Below, piece by piece: positions 20,443 through 31,846 of a stretch of 64,000 nt of DNA. The position numbers were made by a program, and so were the translations under genes. The DNA lies in NCBI GenBank assembly GCA_036873135.1, contig JAPTYO010000004.1:1546322-1610321 (forward strand), written 5' to 3'. This stretch comes from Clarkia xantiana subsp. parviflora (taxonomy: Eukaryota; Streptophyta; Magnoliopsida; Myrtales; Onagraceae). The number at the start of each line of letters is the position of its first letter. Positions within the stretch are counted from its first letter, which is position 1. The notes under the pieces were generated by a model. It searched no databases and was not told the DNA's origin. It saw only the letters and a list, made by a program, of their open reading frames with translations.

Positions 20443-23400
20443 TTAGGCTGCGTTCTCTATAGCCACTGGATCTTCTTTCGCTTCTTCTAATTTCAAATCT
20501 TCGACTTCAGTAGCCAGATTCTCTTCACCTCTATCCTCTGGTGAGGAAGCCTTTCGCTGAAGGCTCCAGTACATGATGCTCGCGGTTAGAGTGAGGATCA
20601 TTTTCTGGTTCACCTGCCATTGTTATTGAAAATCGAAGCTTTTCATTAATAAACCCTAGAAGAGATCATCAATGAGGGGGGAAATGGTGATGTCTCTAGT
20701 ACCTCCATAATGTCCTCGGGCAACAAGAAGATGGAGCAGCCGAGCTTTCTTGCAACACTAATAATGTATGTCGCATTTGATTTCTTATCCTCATCTGCAA
20801 TTAAAAAAAAACAAACTTGAATCCATGGATGATGGAATTGATGGCAAAATCATGAAAATCCCATTTTGATAAGATCTATACCTGTTTCGCCTTCTGTTAC
20901 AAGACTCCAGTTGACCACCCTCGGTTCCACAGCAGTGAGAAGATCAAGGAAGAATATACCATTGGCGAGGTTCTTATCCTATTATTATGACAGCCATTTA
21001 TCAATCTTCTCAGGAAAATGAAAAATGAAATCCTAACAACAGTTGAAAAAATAATAATTCAAAGGGCAGCAGATTTTCCATTTCCAAGTACCTTGAAGCT
21101 TTCCATTTCGGACTTTCTCCCTGCTTTCTTCACCTTGTTGTTTGCCCATTCCAGAATATCATTGTCGGATATTTCCTTATCTTGGGAATGGGTTCTCAGA
21201 TTTCTCAAGAGTTGGAGCATAGAAAACCTCATCAACTGCCACAGAAATGCTACAGAAAAGAAAAAACAGCAATGCGAAATAATTATACCTAAAAAGAAAA
21301 AATAAAACTGCTCCAATCAAATCATTCGTGGCAGTTGCTTCATTAGTATAGAGAAATAACAATTTTACCCAAAATAAGCTTTTTATTCCCCTGGACAAAA
21401 TCATTTCCAGCAACATTCACCAGCGAGAAGTTAAGTTCCTTCCCGATCTTAATAACTTGGTTGCAGTTCTCAACTTTCCTGAAAGGCATCTTAATAGGAG
21501 GCTTGGTTGCCATCTTCCAATTAACTGATCCCGGAGAAATCTTGTCAAGGACTTCAAGAAGAACCCATCTGCTTACAAAAGGTCAGCTGTTATAAAATGT
21601 TCTCAAATTTCAGTATTTTTATACACCCTATCAAAGAGAAGTTCAAAAAAACTTACCCAGTTCGAACATCCTCAAAAACATGGTTGACATATGTAGCAAT
21701 ACCAAGACTGTTCATCCAGAGTCGGAAGCATCGCTCCTCTCGTGATGTTTGTGTATCATCAGTCATCATTTCAGCAAATTGAATCCCCTTTGAGTTATCA
21801 GTTGTCAAACCATTCCTGAAAGAGAAGCATGCTCATTTTGTAGTTGCAAAATTATCAACCTTGGACTTGCGAAAAATGTGTCAATACCTGTTGTGGAATA
21901 TCCGAGCAACGAATGCAAGATTTAGATTTGTTGAACCCTCCACAATGTCATTTGCTGATATATATTTTTTACAATCCAGTTGCTCTGCTTGCTGAAGAAC
22001 CATGTTTGCTCGTTCCTTAGGGTCCTCAATCGCCAAGGTGGAGGGACTAGAGGTCTCTGGAGCAAGAGCAGTGAGCAGGTATGTATACGCCTCTCCATCC
22101 TGCAAATATATGTCATCGTGAAGAAGCAGTTCAAATTACAGAAATTCATATATTCCAATTATTGACTAGTATAGAAGATACTAAGCCGTCTCTCAAGTTA
22201 ATGGCATAAGAATGCTTACTTTATCCCATTAAAACCAACAATTATTTACCGAATACCCAAAAAGTCGTTCAAACTAGTTATATATATGCGCGACAGTTAA
22301 ATATTAGTAAGTTTTTACTTACCTTAACATCAGATGAGAAGTTGGTAACTTCTTTTTTGTATCCAGCTTTCTTCAAATGGAAATTCATCCACTTGAGTAA
22401 AACCTTTTCGGGTGCTAATCCCATGAGCTCCTCCACTTCCTGCAAAAATTGAATAACGGGTAAAATTTTGGAAGATGTCATGTAATATAGATAGATAGTT
22501 GCAACCCATAAATGTGCAGTCACCTCAGTGTCATCAACCAGTTCCATAAGCTCGGGAGTTTTCTTCAGGTCAAGATCAGCTAAGAGTTGAATCTGATATT
22601 ACAACCATTAAGATATTCATCAATTTAACTCCACTAATCTGTCAGCAAAATATATTTTGGCTCTCATATAAATTCGTCTACGGAAACAAAACTTTCAACT
22701 ATAGTACCTTGATAATTTGAGATATCAATCCAAGTAATAGATGCGGCTGTCATTTAAAAACAAAAAAAGTATTAAGTATGTAAAATCAAACAAGAAGCAA
22801 GCATCAGAAACACAACCCACGATATCTAGTTCAACTCACTCTGGCTTCAACCAAATCCTGTGTACCAATATTAACGACTGTGCATCCAATAGCCTTTGCA
22901 GAATTAAGACAAAGAGTGTGGTTCTCGTTTCTCTCCCATGGATTGAGGACAGATTTAGTGTTGATTGCTCGTTCATCAATAGTCCCAGGAACAGCTACAT
23001 TGATTAGTTTACTGCAAGTATATGGCAAGGTGTGAATAAACAAGATTATGGTTTGAAGACTGATATTGATTCAGTTAACATATCGTATATACCAGAGGAG
23101 AACTCCATCTTTAGCTAGATCAAATAAAGCATCTGTATTAGGATCGAGCGGGAGATATTTCTTCAAGAAGGGATCTTCTGAAAGGTAGTTGTTTATATGA
23201 GCAACATAGGAATTCTTTTCGGCTTGATTGATGACGTGTTGAATGGTGGTTGTGGCATTCTTAACAAAAGAAGCCTTCGAACCACCCGATTTTTCTATAG
23301 CCCTATTTTGCAGATCTAAGAATGCCTGTTCAATACGCATTCAAGAACCGTTACTGGAATTCCAAAAGATATGCAGGCAAATGTGCAATCCTAGACTCAC

Positions 23401-23761
23401 TCACCCGAAGAAAAGCTTCAAACTCAACTTCGGCGTTCATATCCGAGTTCTTTTCCTGCAGGATCCCCTGAATTTCATCCTCGGTGAACAGATCACTGAA
23501 AGCTTTCAGCTTTGCAAACACTGGAGGCAGATCTTTCACAACCACATTTCCACTTCCAGATTCACTCTTTTTCGAAATAAACTGCAAATTGAAAATACAA
23601 CGAAGAATTATGGCATCATAACACCTCAACTAAACTACATCATTTAAACCATAACCAAAGAATCATTTGCTTACTCTGGATTTCAGAGTCCGGAGCTCCA
23701 CTTGGGTGAATTGACTCTGAAGCCATGGATCAGACACATGTACGCCCACAAAGCTAGACAT
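20443..23761 (-). CDS. FIM: Fimbrin (actin-bundling protein with four calponin-homology domains)
   Basis: Cross-links actin filaments in the cytoplasm. Coding exons from the start: 23761-23675, 23581-23405, 23325-23093, 23011-22840, 22746-22708, 22592-22524, 22439-22323, 22099-21888, 21815-21657, 21568-21369, 21249-21092, 20978-20882, 20794-20703, 20613-20443. They join to 1983 nt, 660 aa, normal for plant fimbrins. The N-terminus [20 protein letters not shown] and the EF-hand-like region (about 1-90) are typical. Four CH domains follow, roughly 122-240, 267-370, 390-500 and 513-620, with landmark words such as [34 protein letters not shown] and [10 protein letters not shown] short acidic tail ends the protein. 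All junctions keep frame at GT-AG borders. One 39-nt micro-exon (22708-22746) is present. I cannot say which fimbrin isoform it is. Confidence 0.93.
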
Positions 23762-24278
23762 CGCTACTTCAATTCAATGAAAGTAAATAAACACCGATCG
23801 TCTGCAGGCAATATCAGAACAACAGAAATCACGATTGGCTTCAAGGAACTAAAATTGCATACACTTTACATCACACCCACGTCACAATAAATCAGAAAAT
23901 TGTTGAATTTTCAAGCTAAAAGGAAAACTTAACGCGAATGCATGCCTGAGATTGATGATAAGTAGAGAAAATATCAGTCACATTGCATAAGATCGCGCCA
24001 AAAATGGTTCTACTGTTTCTTTCATCTACGAATCAATCTTTTGGTCAAGAATCACATCAGAACAGGGTAAAGCGGCCGAATCAGCGATCCAGAAGAAGAA
24101 GACAGCAGTTAAGAAGCATTAACGAGAGGACATGAAGTTGTGGCGGAGCTATAAGAAACAATGAGAAGATAACAAAATAGTCGAGGAACGAGAGGCTCAC
24201 AGTTGGTGCGATTTGGTGGCCTTCAGGTGTCGCGTTCTTCTTGTTCGATGGAGGGAGAAGTGTTGGATTGGATTGATG

Positions 24279-24345
24279 GAAGAAGAAGAAGAAAGAAAAG
24301 AAGAGAAGAGAAGGGAGCGGAGTGGAGGAGAGGAGAGAAAAGCGT
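24279..24345 (-). promoter_or_regulatory. CT-rich tract, probable fimbrin 5' UTR
   Basis: The plus strand is almost pure purine here (GAAGAAGAAGAAAG and related), so the minus strand is a long CT tract about 520-580 bp upstream of the fimbrin start codon. Such tracts are common in plant 5' UTRs near the transcription start. A 5' UTR intron between here and 23,761 is likely because the gap is long, but its borders were not fixed. Confidence 0.4.
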
Positions 24346-24580
24346 GTTGCCCGCGAAGAACCAGGGAAGAAGACACCCACTAGACGTTCCTGTATACACC
24401 CGGCTTATGTTCACCCAAAGCAACACACATTCATAAAATTTGAATAATATGTTGTATATGAAAATTTATATTATATAATATTGTGTTTGGCAATTGGCAT
24501 CAACCGACTTTCAAATTAACTAATTAATAATTTATTAACAAATTATACAGTTTATTCATAATTAATTTAACTCTACCTTA

Positions 24581-24997
24581 GAGCATCCACAATGGTATTA
24601 CGTAAAGATTACGTAAACGTGGGTCCTACATGTTTATTTAAGTAAAACAACAAAAACTATCTACAGTGGTTTTACATAGCATTCCTTAAAGATGGGACCC
24701 ACAAGTAAATTTATGTTTTTACATAAAGCATTCCTTAAATTTAAGTAATGCACTATGTATTACGTAACCAATTTTTTATTATAAATTAATTCATTTTATA
24801 ATTAATGATAATATCTTATTGGTGGTTGTTGGAAAATCTAATAATAAAATATATTTAAGGAATATGTTTAAGTAATACGATTGCAGAGAAAATATTTTTT
24901 ACGTGTGTCTTAACTTTACGTATTACTTAAAGTGTACATAAATGTCTACGTGGCAACTTTAAAGAATACATTTTATGTAAAACCATTGTGGATGCTC
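24581..24997 (+). mobile_element. PIF/Harbinger (Tourist-like) MITE, left half of a palindrome
   Basis: 417 bp, starting GAGCATCCACAATGG and ending CCATTGTGGATGCTC, flanked by TTA on both sides (24578-24580 and 24998-25000). The 3-bp TTA duplication and terminal inverted repeat are those of Tourist-like MITEs. Its neighbour at 25,001 is the same element in inverted orientation. Confidence 0.85.
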
Positions 24998-25000
24998 TTA

Positions 25001-25417
25001 GAGCATCCACAGTGGTTTTACATAAACTGTATTCTTTAAAGTTGCCACGTAGACATTTATGTACACTTTAAGTAATACGTAAATTTAAGACACACGTAAA
25101 AAATATTTTCTCTGCAATCGTATTACTTAAACATATTCCATAAATATATTTTATTATTAAATTTTCCAACAACCACCAATAAGATATTAGTATTAATTAT
25201 AAAATGAATTAATTTATAATAAAAAATTGGTTACGTAATACATAGTGTATTACTTAAATTTAAGGAATGCTTTATGTAAAAACATAAATTTACGTGTGGG
25301 TCCCATCTTTAAGGAATGCTATGTAAAACCACTGTAGATAGTTTTTGTTGCTTTACTTAAATAAACATGTAGGACCCACGTTTACGTATTCTTTACGTAA
25401 TACCACTGTGGATGCTC
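25001..25417 (-). mobile_element. PIF/Harbinger (Tourist-like) MITE, right half of a palindrome
   Basis: Also 417 bp, with ends GAGCATCCACAGTGG and CCACTGTGGATGCTC and TTA at both borders (24998-25000 and 25418-25420). Its reverse complement follows the left element almost base for base, so together they make an 837-bp near-perfect inverted repeat with only TTA between. The pair lies a few hundred bp upstream of the fimbrin gene. Confidence 0.85.
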
Positions 25418-25703
25418 TTAATCAAAATCATCATGTTAAAGCTATTTACCTTTTATTTACTCGATTACAAAAGTTCGTAAATTAGACTGTTTTATTATTC
25501 TAACAAAAATAATAAAACAGTCGGTATAAGAGGTAGAAAAATTATTACTCTTTATTTGATTATAATATTTAAAAATAGATCAAAATATTATAGTAGGAAA
25601 ACGTAAATAATATACTATACATATTCATATAATAAAATTATTTAATTATATAAAAAAAAAAATTATGAACCTTAGAATTTTCAATTATGTCATATTTTTT
25701 TTT

Positions 25704-27141
25704 GTAACCCAAGCACATTTTATAGAACAATGATCAAACAACACATACAAGCAACAAAACATGTCCAAAAAAAACTAAGAAATACACAAAGATACTGGAA
25801 TGAAATGGGGAACCAGCACCCAAACAAGTTCAACAAAACAGATCTTCTAACAAGATCATGTGCTGGTTCAACAACAGTTTTAGACACCTTACAAGCCGAA
25901 AAACTAAAAAACTGACAAGACAAAGTAAAAATATCTGATAAAACACCATGAAGAGAAGATAGAGGGGAAGAGGGCTTCCTAATTGATGTCACCAGCAGTA
26001 ATGAGTCTGTGAGTAATACGAGATGATGATAGTGAAAGTGTTAAGCTAACTTCAACTCAGCTCTGGCCGCCACAGCCTCAGCTATTAACGGATCATCACC
26101 AGGGAAGATTGCAGTGGCGACCCCCTGTAAAACATCTTGATCATCAAACAGCAAAGAAGCACCAACTATAGAAGCAGACTCTTTATGCACTGTGCCATCT
26201 GTGACGAGCCTCCACACAGGGCACCTTAAGGGAGAAATTACTGAGATGCCGGTGGATGGGGCCTGAGAGATGGCACATCTCCCTCTAGATCTTGTATTAA
26301 CGGTCATTACAACATTGAAATCATTAAATAAATCAGATAAAATAAACATCGTGAAAGGGACATCTGGTATTAGGGATCTAAAAACTACTATATTCCTAGC
26401 GAACCAAATAGACCATAGCACAAGACACTTCTGAGATAGTAACACTATATTTGTTGAGACATTATCCTTCCAGCTAAGCCAGTCAATCACAGAAATAACA
26501 GGCAAGGCCTTCGTGTGGATGCCTAGAGGACTAGCAAACCAGATACGAGCAGCAAATGGACATAACTACATAACATGATCCCATGATTCAACTTCTGTCA
26601 GGCAGATAGGGCAAAGATGATTGATGTGGCCTATACGTCTTTGGAGATTTAGCCCTAAAGCTAATCCTCCGTTGAAACCCTTCCAAACGAACAACTTAAT
26701 TTTTGGAGGTATGGGTAGAGCCCAAAATTTACTCCAGAAACTAGGATTAACTGTCATAGGGGGAGCAGAGGTAGAGCCATGGTTTTGATTACGGTAGACG
26801 GTATTCAGAAATTGGTATCCTAATTTCACAGTGTAGTTCCCTGACTTATGGTGGAGCCAAATAAATCGATCTGGTGTAGAAAACATTGGAATTTCTATAT
26901 CTGCTATTGACTTGACCATTACTGGATGTAGGAGCTCCTCAAGGTAGTTACTCTTCCAAGAGTTTGTGGTATGATCAATGAAAGAGGAAACCAGCAGAGG
27001 ATGATCATCATCAATACTTATCATCCACTGAAGTAAAGAATAGGCATTTGGCACCCAAGGGTCAGTCCAAAAATCTATAGATTGGCCATTGCCCACCAAC
27101 CATCTAGCAGCTAAGCAGAGTAGAGGTCTAAGACTTATCAT
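25704..27141 (-). mobile_element. 5'-truncated LINE: zinc-binding RT tail plus RNase H domain
   Basis: One minus-strand frame runs from 27,141 to 26,041 with a single internal stop (26,566-26,568). The upstream part has WLVGNGQSIDFWTDPW and CPICLTEVESWDHVM, the reverse-transcriptase zinc-binding domain of plant LINEs. After the stop come LVLWSIWFARN and WRLVTDGTVHKES, the start of the RVT_3-type RNase H domain, up to AEAVAARAELKLA and a stop. A shifted frame (25,992-25,720) carries the rest (TDSLLLVTSIRKP, VEPAHDLVRRS). A T9 run at 25,695-25,703 would be the 3' poly(A) on the minus strand. The endonuclease and polymerase are missing. Confidence 0.8.
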
Positions 27142-27292
27142 AATTGAAAATATATAGGCATGAACTTTATCTAAATTCTTTCAATTCCTTTGCTTGGACT
27201 GCGGTTTACCTGCTGTCTCAAAATGCATATTATTATTGATCCAATTATATATATCTATATTTTTAATGTTAATATAAAATTCAAGTTGTCCA

Positions 27293-27296
<4 letters not shown>

Positions 27297-27333
<37 letters not shown>
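27297..27333 (+). repeat. (TA)n microsatellite
   Basis: Uninterrupted TA dinucleotide run immediately upstream of the LINE fragment's 5' side. Non-coding. Confidence 0.9.
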
Positions 27334-27337
<4 letters not shown>

Positions 27338-27492
27338 GAATGGAAATGGAAATGATGAAATGCTAAATTTATGAATGTTTTTCTTTTACATATAAATGTT
27401 GTCGGCAATATTATCGTCGTGGTATTTATTAGTGTATTAAATGTATAATATAAAAATTGATTACACATGAGTACGTGTGAAATTTAATTTAA

Positions 27493-28793
27493 CTAGGTGC
27501 ATTTTCAGCGTATCGCGCGGGGTGACTTACCAAATATGTATAATTAACAAACTATTCGATAAAATTTATACTGACTATTTGTAATATGTTGAAACACTAT
27601 TTTTAAACAAAATATCAGTTTAAAATTGGAAAAAGTAAACGAAAGACTGAAAATTTTGAACCATAAAACACCATTGCGCAATCACAAATAAATTTTAGAT
27701 GCCCGTACCGCATGCTACCTTTGATCGTCGGATCTGTGTCAAGCGTATGTTCTTCAACAGATATGACTTCGATGACCACCGGCGATATTTCGCCGGAGAT
27801 AGAGATGGCTCTGCCACTGAGACTGTCAACCGCCCGTACCGCCTGGTATCTTCGTTCGCCGGCTCCGCGTCAAGCGTCTATTAAAAATCAGTGAAATTTT
27901 AATTTCGATTAATTACATACAATGAATCTTGAACAGTCCGAAATTTTAATTGTGATTAATTGTATACATTAAATCTTGAAGGGTTCGAAATCAAGGAAAT
28001 TTTAATTGCAATTAATTGCATACGTTGAATCTTGAACGATCCGAATTTTTAATTGAGATTAATTGTATACATTGAATCTTGAAAGGTTCGAAATTAGCGA
28101 AATTTTAATTGCGACTAATTGAAACTTAAAAACCCTCAGCTCCCTAGTGCAATCAATGTTATGGAGTTAATTGCTACAAAACCCTTAGCTCAGTTGTCAT
28201 AAATGCATCGATTAATATAAAAAACAAAAATCATCAGCTCCACATGCACTCTGTTGTTATGAAACAAGTATACTATAGTTCTATAATGTCCACTGCGATT
28301 TTTTTTTTTTTTTTGAAGAAATTTAAGAAAAGTTGGAATTGGTAAAAGAGAGTAGGGAAAAAAAACTGCTAAAGTCCACAAACTCAAAGACAAGGGTTAA
28401 AAAAGTCAGTAATAATGAAATTACAGCCCTCTAAAAGTTTGCAGCCAATAATATTCTTGACTTTTTGACACAAATCTTAAACTCTTTATTTAATTTCCTT
28501 TTCTTTTTTTCTTTATAAAGAGATTCTGCTATATATATATATTTGATGGATACAATTCTATATATACATATTCCTCATATTTGATTGTACATATTTAATG
28601 AGTTAGTATTTGTATTAAACAAAAGAGAAGAATCAAACAGATAGCCATCCATATGTTTGTTGGTAAGCAAGCAGGCCATCATGATTAGGCCCAAGCATTG
28701 AGGAATATTGGGCTCATTGAGGATTTGCCTAATCCAATCATCTTGCCTAGGCCCAATCCAACATTTCATAAAATGTAGTAGTCATTATATAGA
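27493..28793 (-). mobile_element. Candidate non-autonomous Helitron
   Basis: On the minus strand a GC-rich imperfect hairpin (CCCCGCGCGATACGC) lies about ten nt before CTAG followed by T, resembling the Helitron 3' end; both elements at 40,886 and 42,716 end the same way. A possible 5' end, TCTATATAATGAC on the minus strand, is at 28,793, but the base beyond it is not the expected T. The inside contains a GC-rich stretch (27,700-27,890) that may be a captured gene fragment, and a tandem array. The 3' end is better supported than the 5' end. Confidence 0.45.
27893..28125 (+). repeat. Tandem repeat, alternating 48- and about 63-bp units
   Basis: The word GAAATTTTAATT followed by GATTAATT, ATACAT and GAATCTTGAA recurs four times with slight changes. 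Alternate units carry an extra CGAAATCAAGG-like insert. Non-coding, inside the candidate Helitron. Confidence 0.7.
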
Positions 28794-29055
28794 CTTAGCC
28801 TAATACTATATCATTAGTAATAAAATAATAAAAATAAAATAAGAGAATCCTATTGGAATGGGTCTATAAAAAATGATATTATACATATATTATTATTTAT
28901 TATATTAATAATATAATAAATATATCATATTATTAATAATAATATTTTTTCAATATATTATTATTAAAATGTAATAATACCCCTAAATCCTTCAACATAA
29001 GTGTGGGCTTTGCCATTATTTTCAATTATATACAAAATATTTAAATTTATATTAA
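28794..29055. other. AT-rich spacer
   Basis: Very AT-rich DNA with runs of TATTATTAAT; nothing recognisable. Confidence 0.5.
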
Positions 29056-29300
29056 AAAAGGCAGTGGTGGTCTAATAGTTAAGAACACTTATTATTATAT
29101 AATTTAATTATAAATTCATAGGTTCGAAACTCATCGGGACTCCCTAGCGATGTCTTGATTAACATATCGGGTCATGTATAATCTACATATCACGTCAGAT
29201 ATAAAAAGAAAGTGAGTAGAACTGGATTTAACATATCGACATCTTGACTATATTAAACTACCGATGAATTATGTTAACGAGGTCAGTATTGCGCTATTTG
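29056..29300 (+). mobile_element. tRNA-derived SINE, family 2
   Basis: An A-box-like TGGTCTAATAGTTAAG is followed about 45 nt later by the B box GGTTCGAAACTC. The body has ATATCGGGTCATGTATAA and AAAGAAAGTGAGTAGAA. A second copy with the same layout is at 39,888. The AT-rich stretch between the two boxes is longer than in a tRNA and may be an insertion. Confidence 0.6.
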
Positions 29301-30373
29301 TCCACTAAGTCTGGTAAAAAAATCATAAACCTTAAATATATGAGTCTAAATATTACGTAACAGCGTGAAACTACTTTCCACCCCATGCTCTTACTTGAAA
29401 GAAAACCAAAATTTTCTTATAAAAAATGTGAAGACTTGACTTTGTTAATACGAGGAAAGATTTGGTTATTATGTCTCATGATTAGATGAAGCACTTAATT
29501 AGGATATATGGATGGGTACAACTTTATTTTTCCACCCATGTGGTATATGTATATATAATATAATAATAATAGTATAATACAAATATATTCGAATAAATTA
29601 AATAATGATACGTAGCAAAATTGGTATTTTTTATGTTTAAAATTAATTATAAACTATCTAACTTCAAATGCTTATTACTATATGCCATATGACATAACTA
29701 AATATTCTATATTTTAAATGCGCTAAATTAATCCGTGTCATAAAATAATATTATAGAATTTTAATATCCAATAAAAGTATATATTCTTGATGCACACTAC
29801 TAAAATAAATTAATCAACAATAATATAAAAGTGTTTTTTAATATATTTTTTAAAATCTATATACAAAATTTGAGTCGATGATATTATTTATATAATAAAA
29901 GTTTTTACCAAAATAAAATATCATGCAACATGTGAATAAAATAACTAGCTACTTGAGTTATATAACTTAATATTAATGAAATTTTACAATACAACCTAGA
30001 AGCTACCATATTGTATTTACATAAAACTCACATGAATCCCATGACTTAAATAATATAGGTGGAGTTAACTCTTTACTCTAATCAACTCCACTCCCAGTGC
30101 AGGCCGGCCTTAACAAAAAGAGCACTTTGGAGGACTTTAACCTTAACGTTCCCGGTCCGAACTTGCGAAAGCAATGTTATTATATAAAAAAAAAAAAAAA
30201 AACAAAAAGAGCACTTATTATATCTTGGTTAAATTTTATAACCCTTTCAAAATGAAAAAGTTATCTTGTTAAGTTCGAGTTAAAATGCATTATTTATGAT
30301 TTAATTTAATAATTTTAAAAGGTTAATATATTTTTTGGTATAATATTTTATTTAAAAAGTTTGAATAATTTGT
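29301..30373. other. AT-rich intergenic DNA
   Basis: No gene seen. A CAAAAAGAGCACTT word occurs twice (about 30,114 and 30,202) around a poly(A) run, probably a small transposon scar. Confidence 0.5.
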
Positions 30374-30810
30374 AACTTATACACTTACGGTGCATCTGTT
30401 AGTTGGTCATTATTTTTTACTATTTAATACTCGCATGACTTGCACGTGATTAGTCCCCAAATTTTATTTTGTTCGTTTTATCTCCCCAATTTATATTTCT
30501 GAGTTTTTATTTTTACAATTTAGTCTCTAAATAATTTCGACCGAACTCTGTCACAATTGACCAAGCCAGAGTTGCCTAGATCCGACGACGCTAACTAGGC
30601 TCTAACCCAGCCATGAGTCGTATCCTGGCTAGGTCATTTGTGACCTATGATCCAATTAAATTATTTATGGCTAAATTGTAAAAACAAAATGTTGGGCTAT
30701 AAATTGGAAATCTAAAATGAACAAAATAAAAGTCGGGGGCTAATCACGTGAGTATTTAACAATTAAAATTAATGCACAACTAACGAATGCATAAGAAAAA
30801 CGTATAAACT
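30374..30810. mobile_element. Inverted-repeat MITE next to the LTR insertion
   Basis: The left arm (CTGTTAGTTGGTCATTA, TTTAATACTC, CACGTGATTAG, TTTTGTTCGTTTT) reappears inverted on the right (AACAAAATAAAAG, CTAATCACGTGAGTATTTAA, CAACTAACGAATGCATAAG). The centre is GC-richer. It ends 12 bp before the LTR retrotransposon begins. Class not determined; no clear target duplication. Confidence 0.6.
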
Positions 30811-30821
30811 GCAAACGTATT

Positions 30822-31832
30822 TGTTAGGTTATAAAGTCTAGGTCAACGGGTCGTCAATCTAGAATTTATCTCCCACTAATGAAATGTCGGGTTCACTGTT
30901 CCTGGGACTAGTCATTCTGATACATGCCCTTCTGCTCCCTTGGGGTAGTCGTTCTGATATATATCCTTCTCTTCTCTCCTTCTGACCTCCTTTCCTTCTC
31001 TCCTTCTGACCTCCTTTCCTTCTCTCCTTCTGACCTCCTTTCCTTCTCTCCTTCTGACCTCATTTCCTTCTCTCCTTCTGACCTCCTTTCCTTCTCTCCT
31101 TCTGACCTCCTGAGGCTTGTACTTCTTACCCCTGGGGCTTGTCCTACTGCTCTATGCTCTTCTGCTTCCTTGGCTCTCTTCTCCTTGCCACCCTGCAAGA
31201 GGGGCAATACCAGGCACAGAGGGGGGGTGGTGCCTGATGAACCCTCTCCGATGCCTAAGTCAGTACAGTTTTAGAGAGATAAAGCTAGAGAGATGTCAGA
31301 GCAAAATTGTGCAACTTGCCAAGATGATCAAATGAGTTGTGAAGGTGGGGTATTTATAGGCAACGGTGTCATTAAAGTGGCTTAATGACATCGTTAACCT
31401 TTAAACACAATTAGTTAACCTTTAAGCACATAATTAAGACCTTAGGATTCGGAGAAGGTAGGCGGAGTGGACCGAGTGTGGGAGTCCGAAAATGGTGCCG
31501 GGGCCCTTGGGGGGAGGAGAAATCTGACCCCCAGGGGTAGGGGTTGGGTGAGGGCACCCAACCCCTCCTAGGGAGGATGGGGTTGGCCAACCCCATCCCC
31601 CCTAGGGGAGATCGGGTTGGCTGACCCGATCTCCCCTAGGGGAGGTCGGGTGTGGCCACCCAACCTCACCTAGGCGAGTCTGACTGGGCCGGACGAGCGC
31701 TTCGGCCTCGTCCGAGCCGTTGGTGTTTTCGCGAAGGGTTCGGGTTGAAGTTTCGATTTACAATCATTAATGGGACGATAAAAATACAACGGTTTGGAAG
31801 TCAACGGGTTCAAATTGGGCGTATATCCATCA
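30822..31832 (-). repeat. 3' LTR (minus-oriented element)
   Basis: 1,011 bp. Contains six copies of a 24-bp CT-rich unit (CCTTTCCTTCTCTCCTTCTG...) at about 30,970-31,110, a TATTTATAG word at 31,351-31,359 (TATA box on the minus strand) and one copy of a 34-bp GATCTCCCCTAGGGGAGATC palindromic unit near its right end. Open frames in it (for example RSEGEKER repeats on the minus strand) are translations of the repeat units and are not called genes. Confidence 0.9.
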
Positions 31833-31846
31833 CATGCCCCCGAGTC
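31833..31846 (-). other. Polypurine tract
   Basis: Read on the minus strand this is GACTCGGGGGCATG, directly abutting the 3' LTR. A closely similar tract, CTCGGGGGCAAG, abuts the LTR at 5,877, which supports this role and the minus orientation. Confidence 0.75.

Noticed and set aside
25676..27151. 13-bp inverted word (ATTTTCAATTATG / CATAATTGAAAAT) at both borders of the LINE fragment, as if it were a DNA transposon
   Set aside because: AT-rich word, no target duplication, and the content is clearly LINE; most likely coincidence.
27540..28125. Possible CRISPR-like array (regularly spaced similar units)
   Set aside because: Eukaryotic nuclear DNA, contiguous tandem units without unique spacers; it is an alternating-length satellite-like array.
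30908..31274. Open frames with RSEGEKER (-) or FSPSDLLS (+) repeats, also at 37,547-37,889
   Set aside because: They are translations of the 24-bp CT-rich units inside the LTRs. The period is divisible by three, so all frames stay open; duplicated because LTRs are duplicated.
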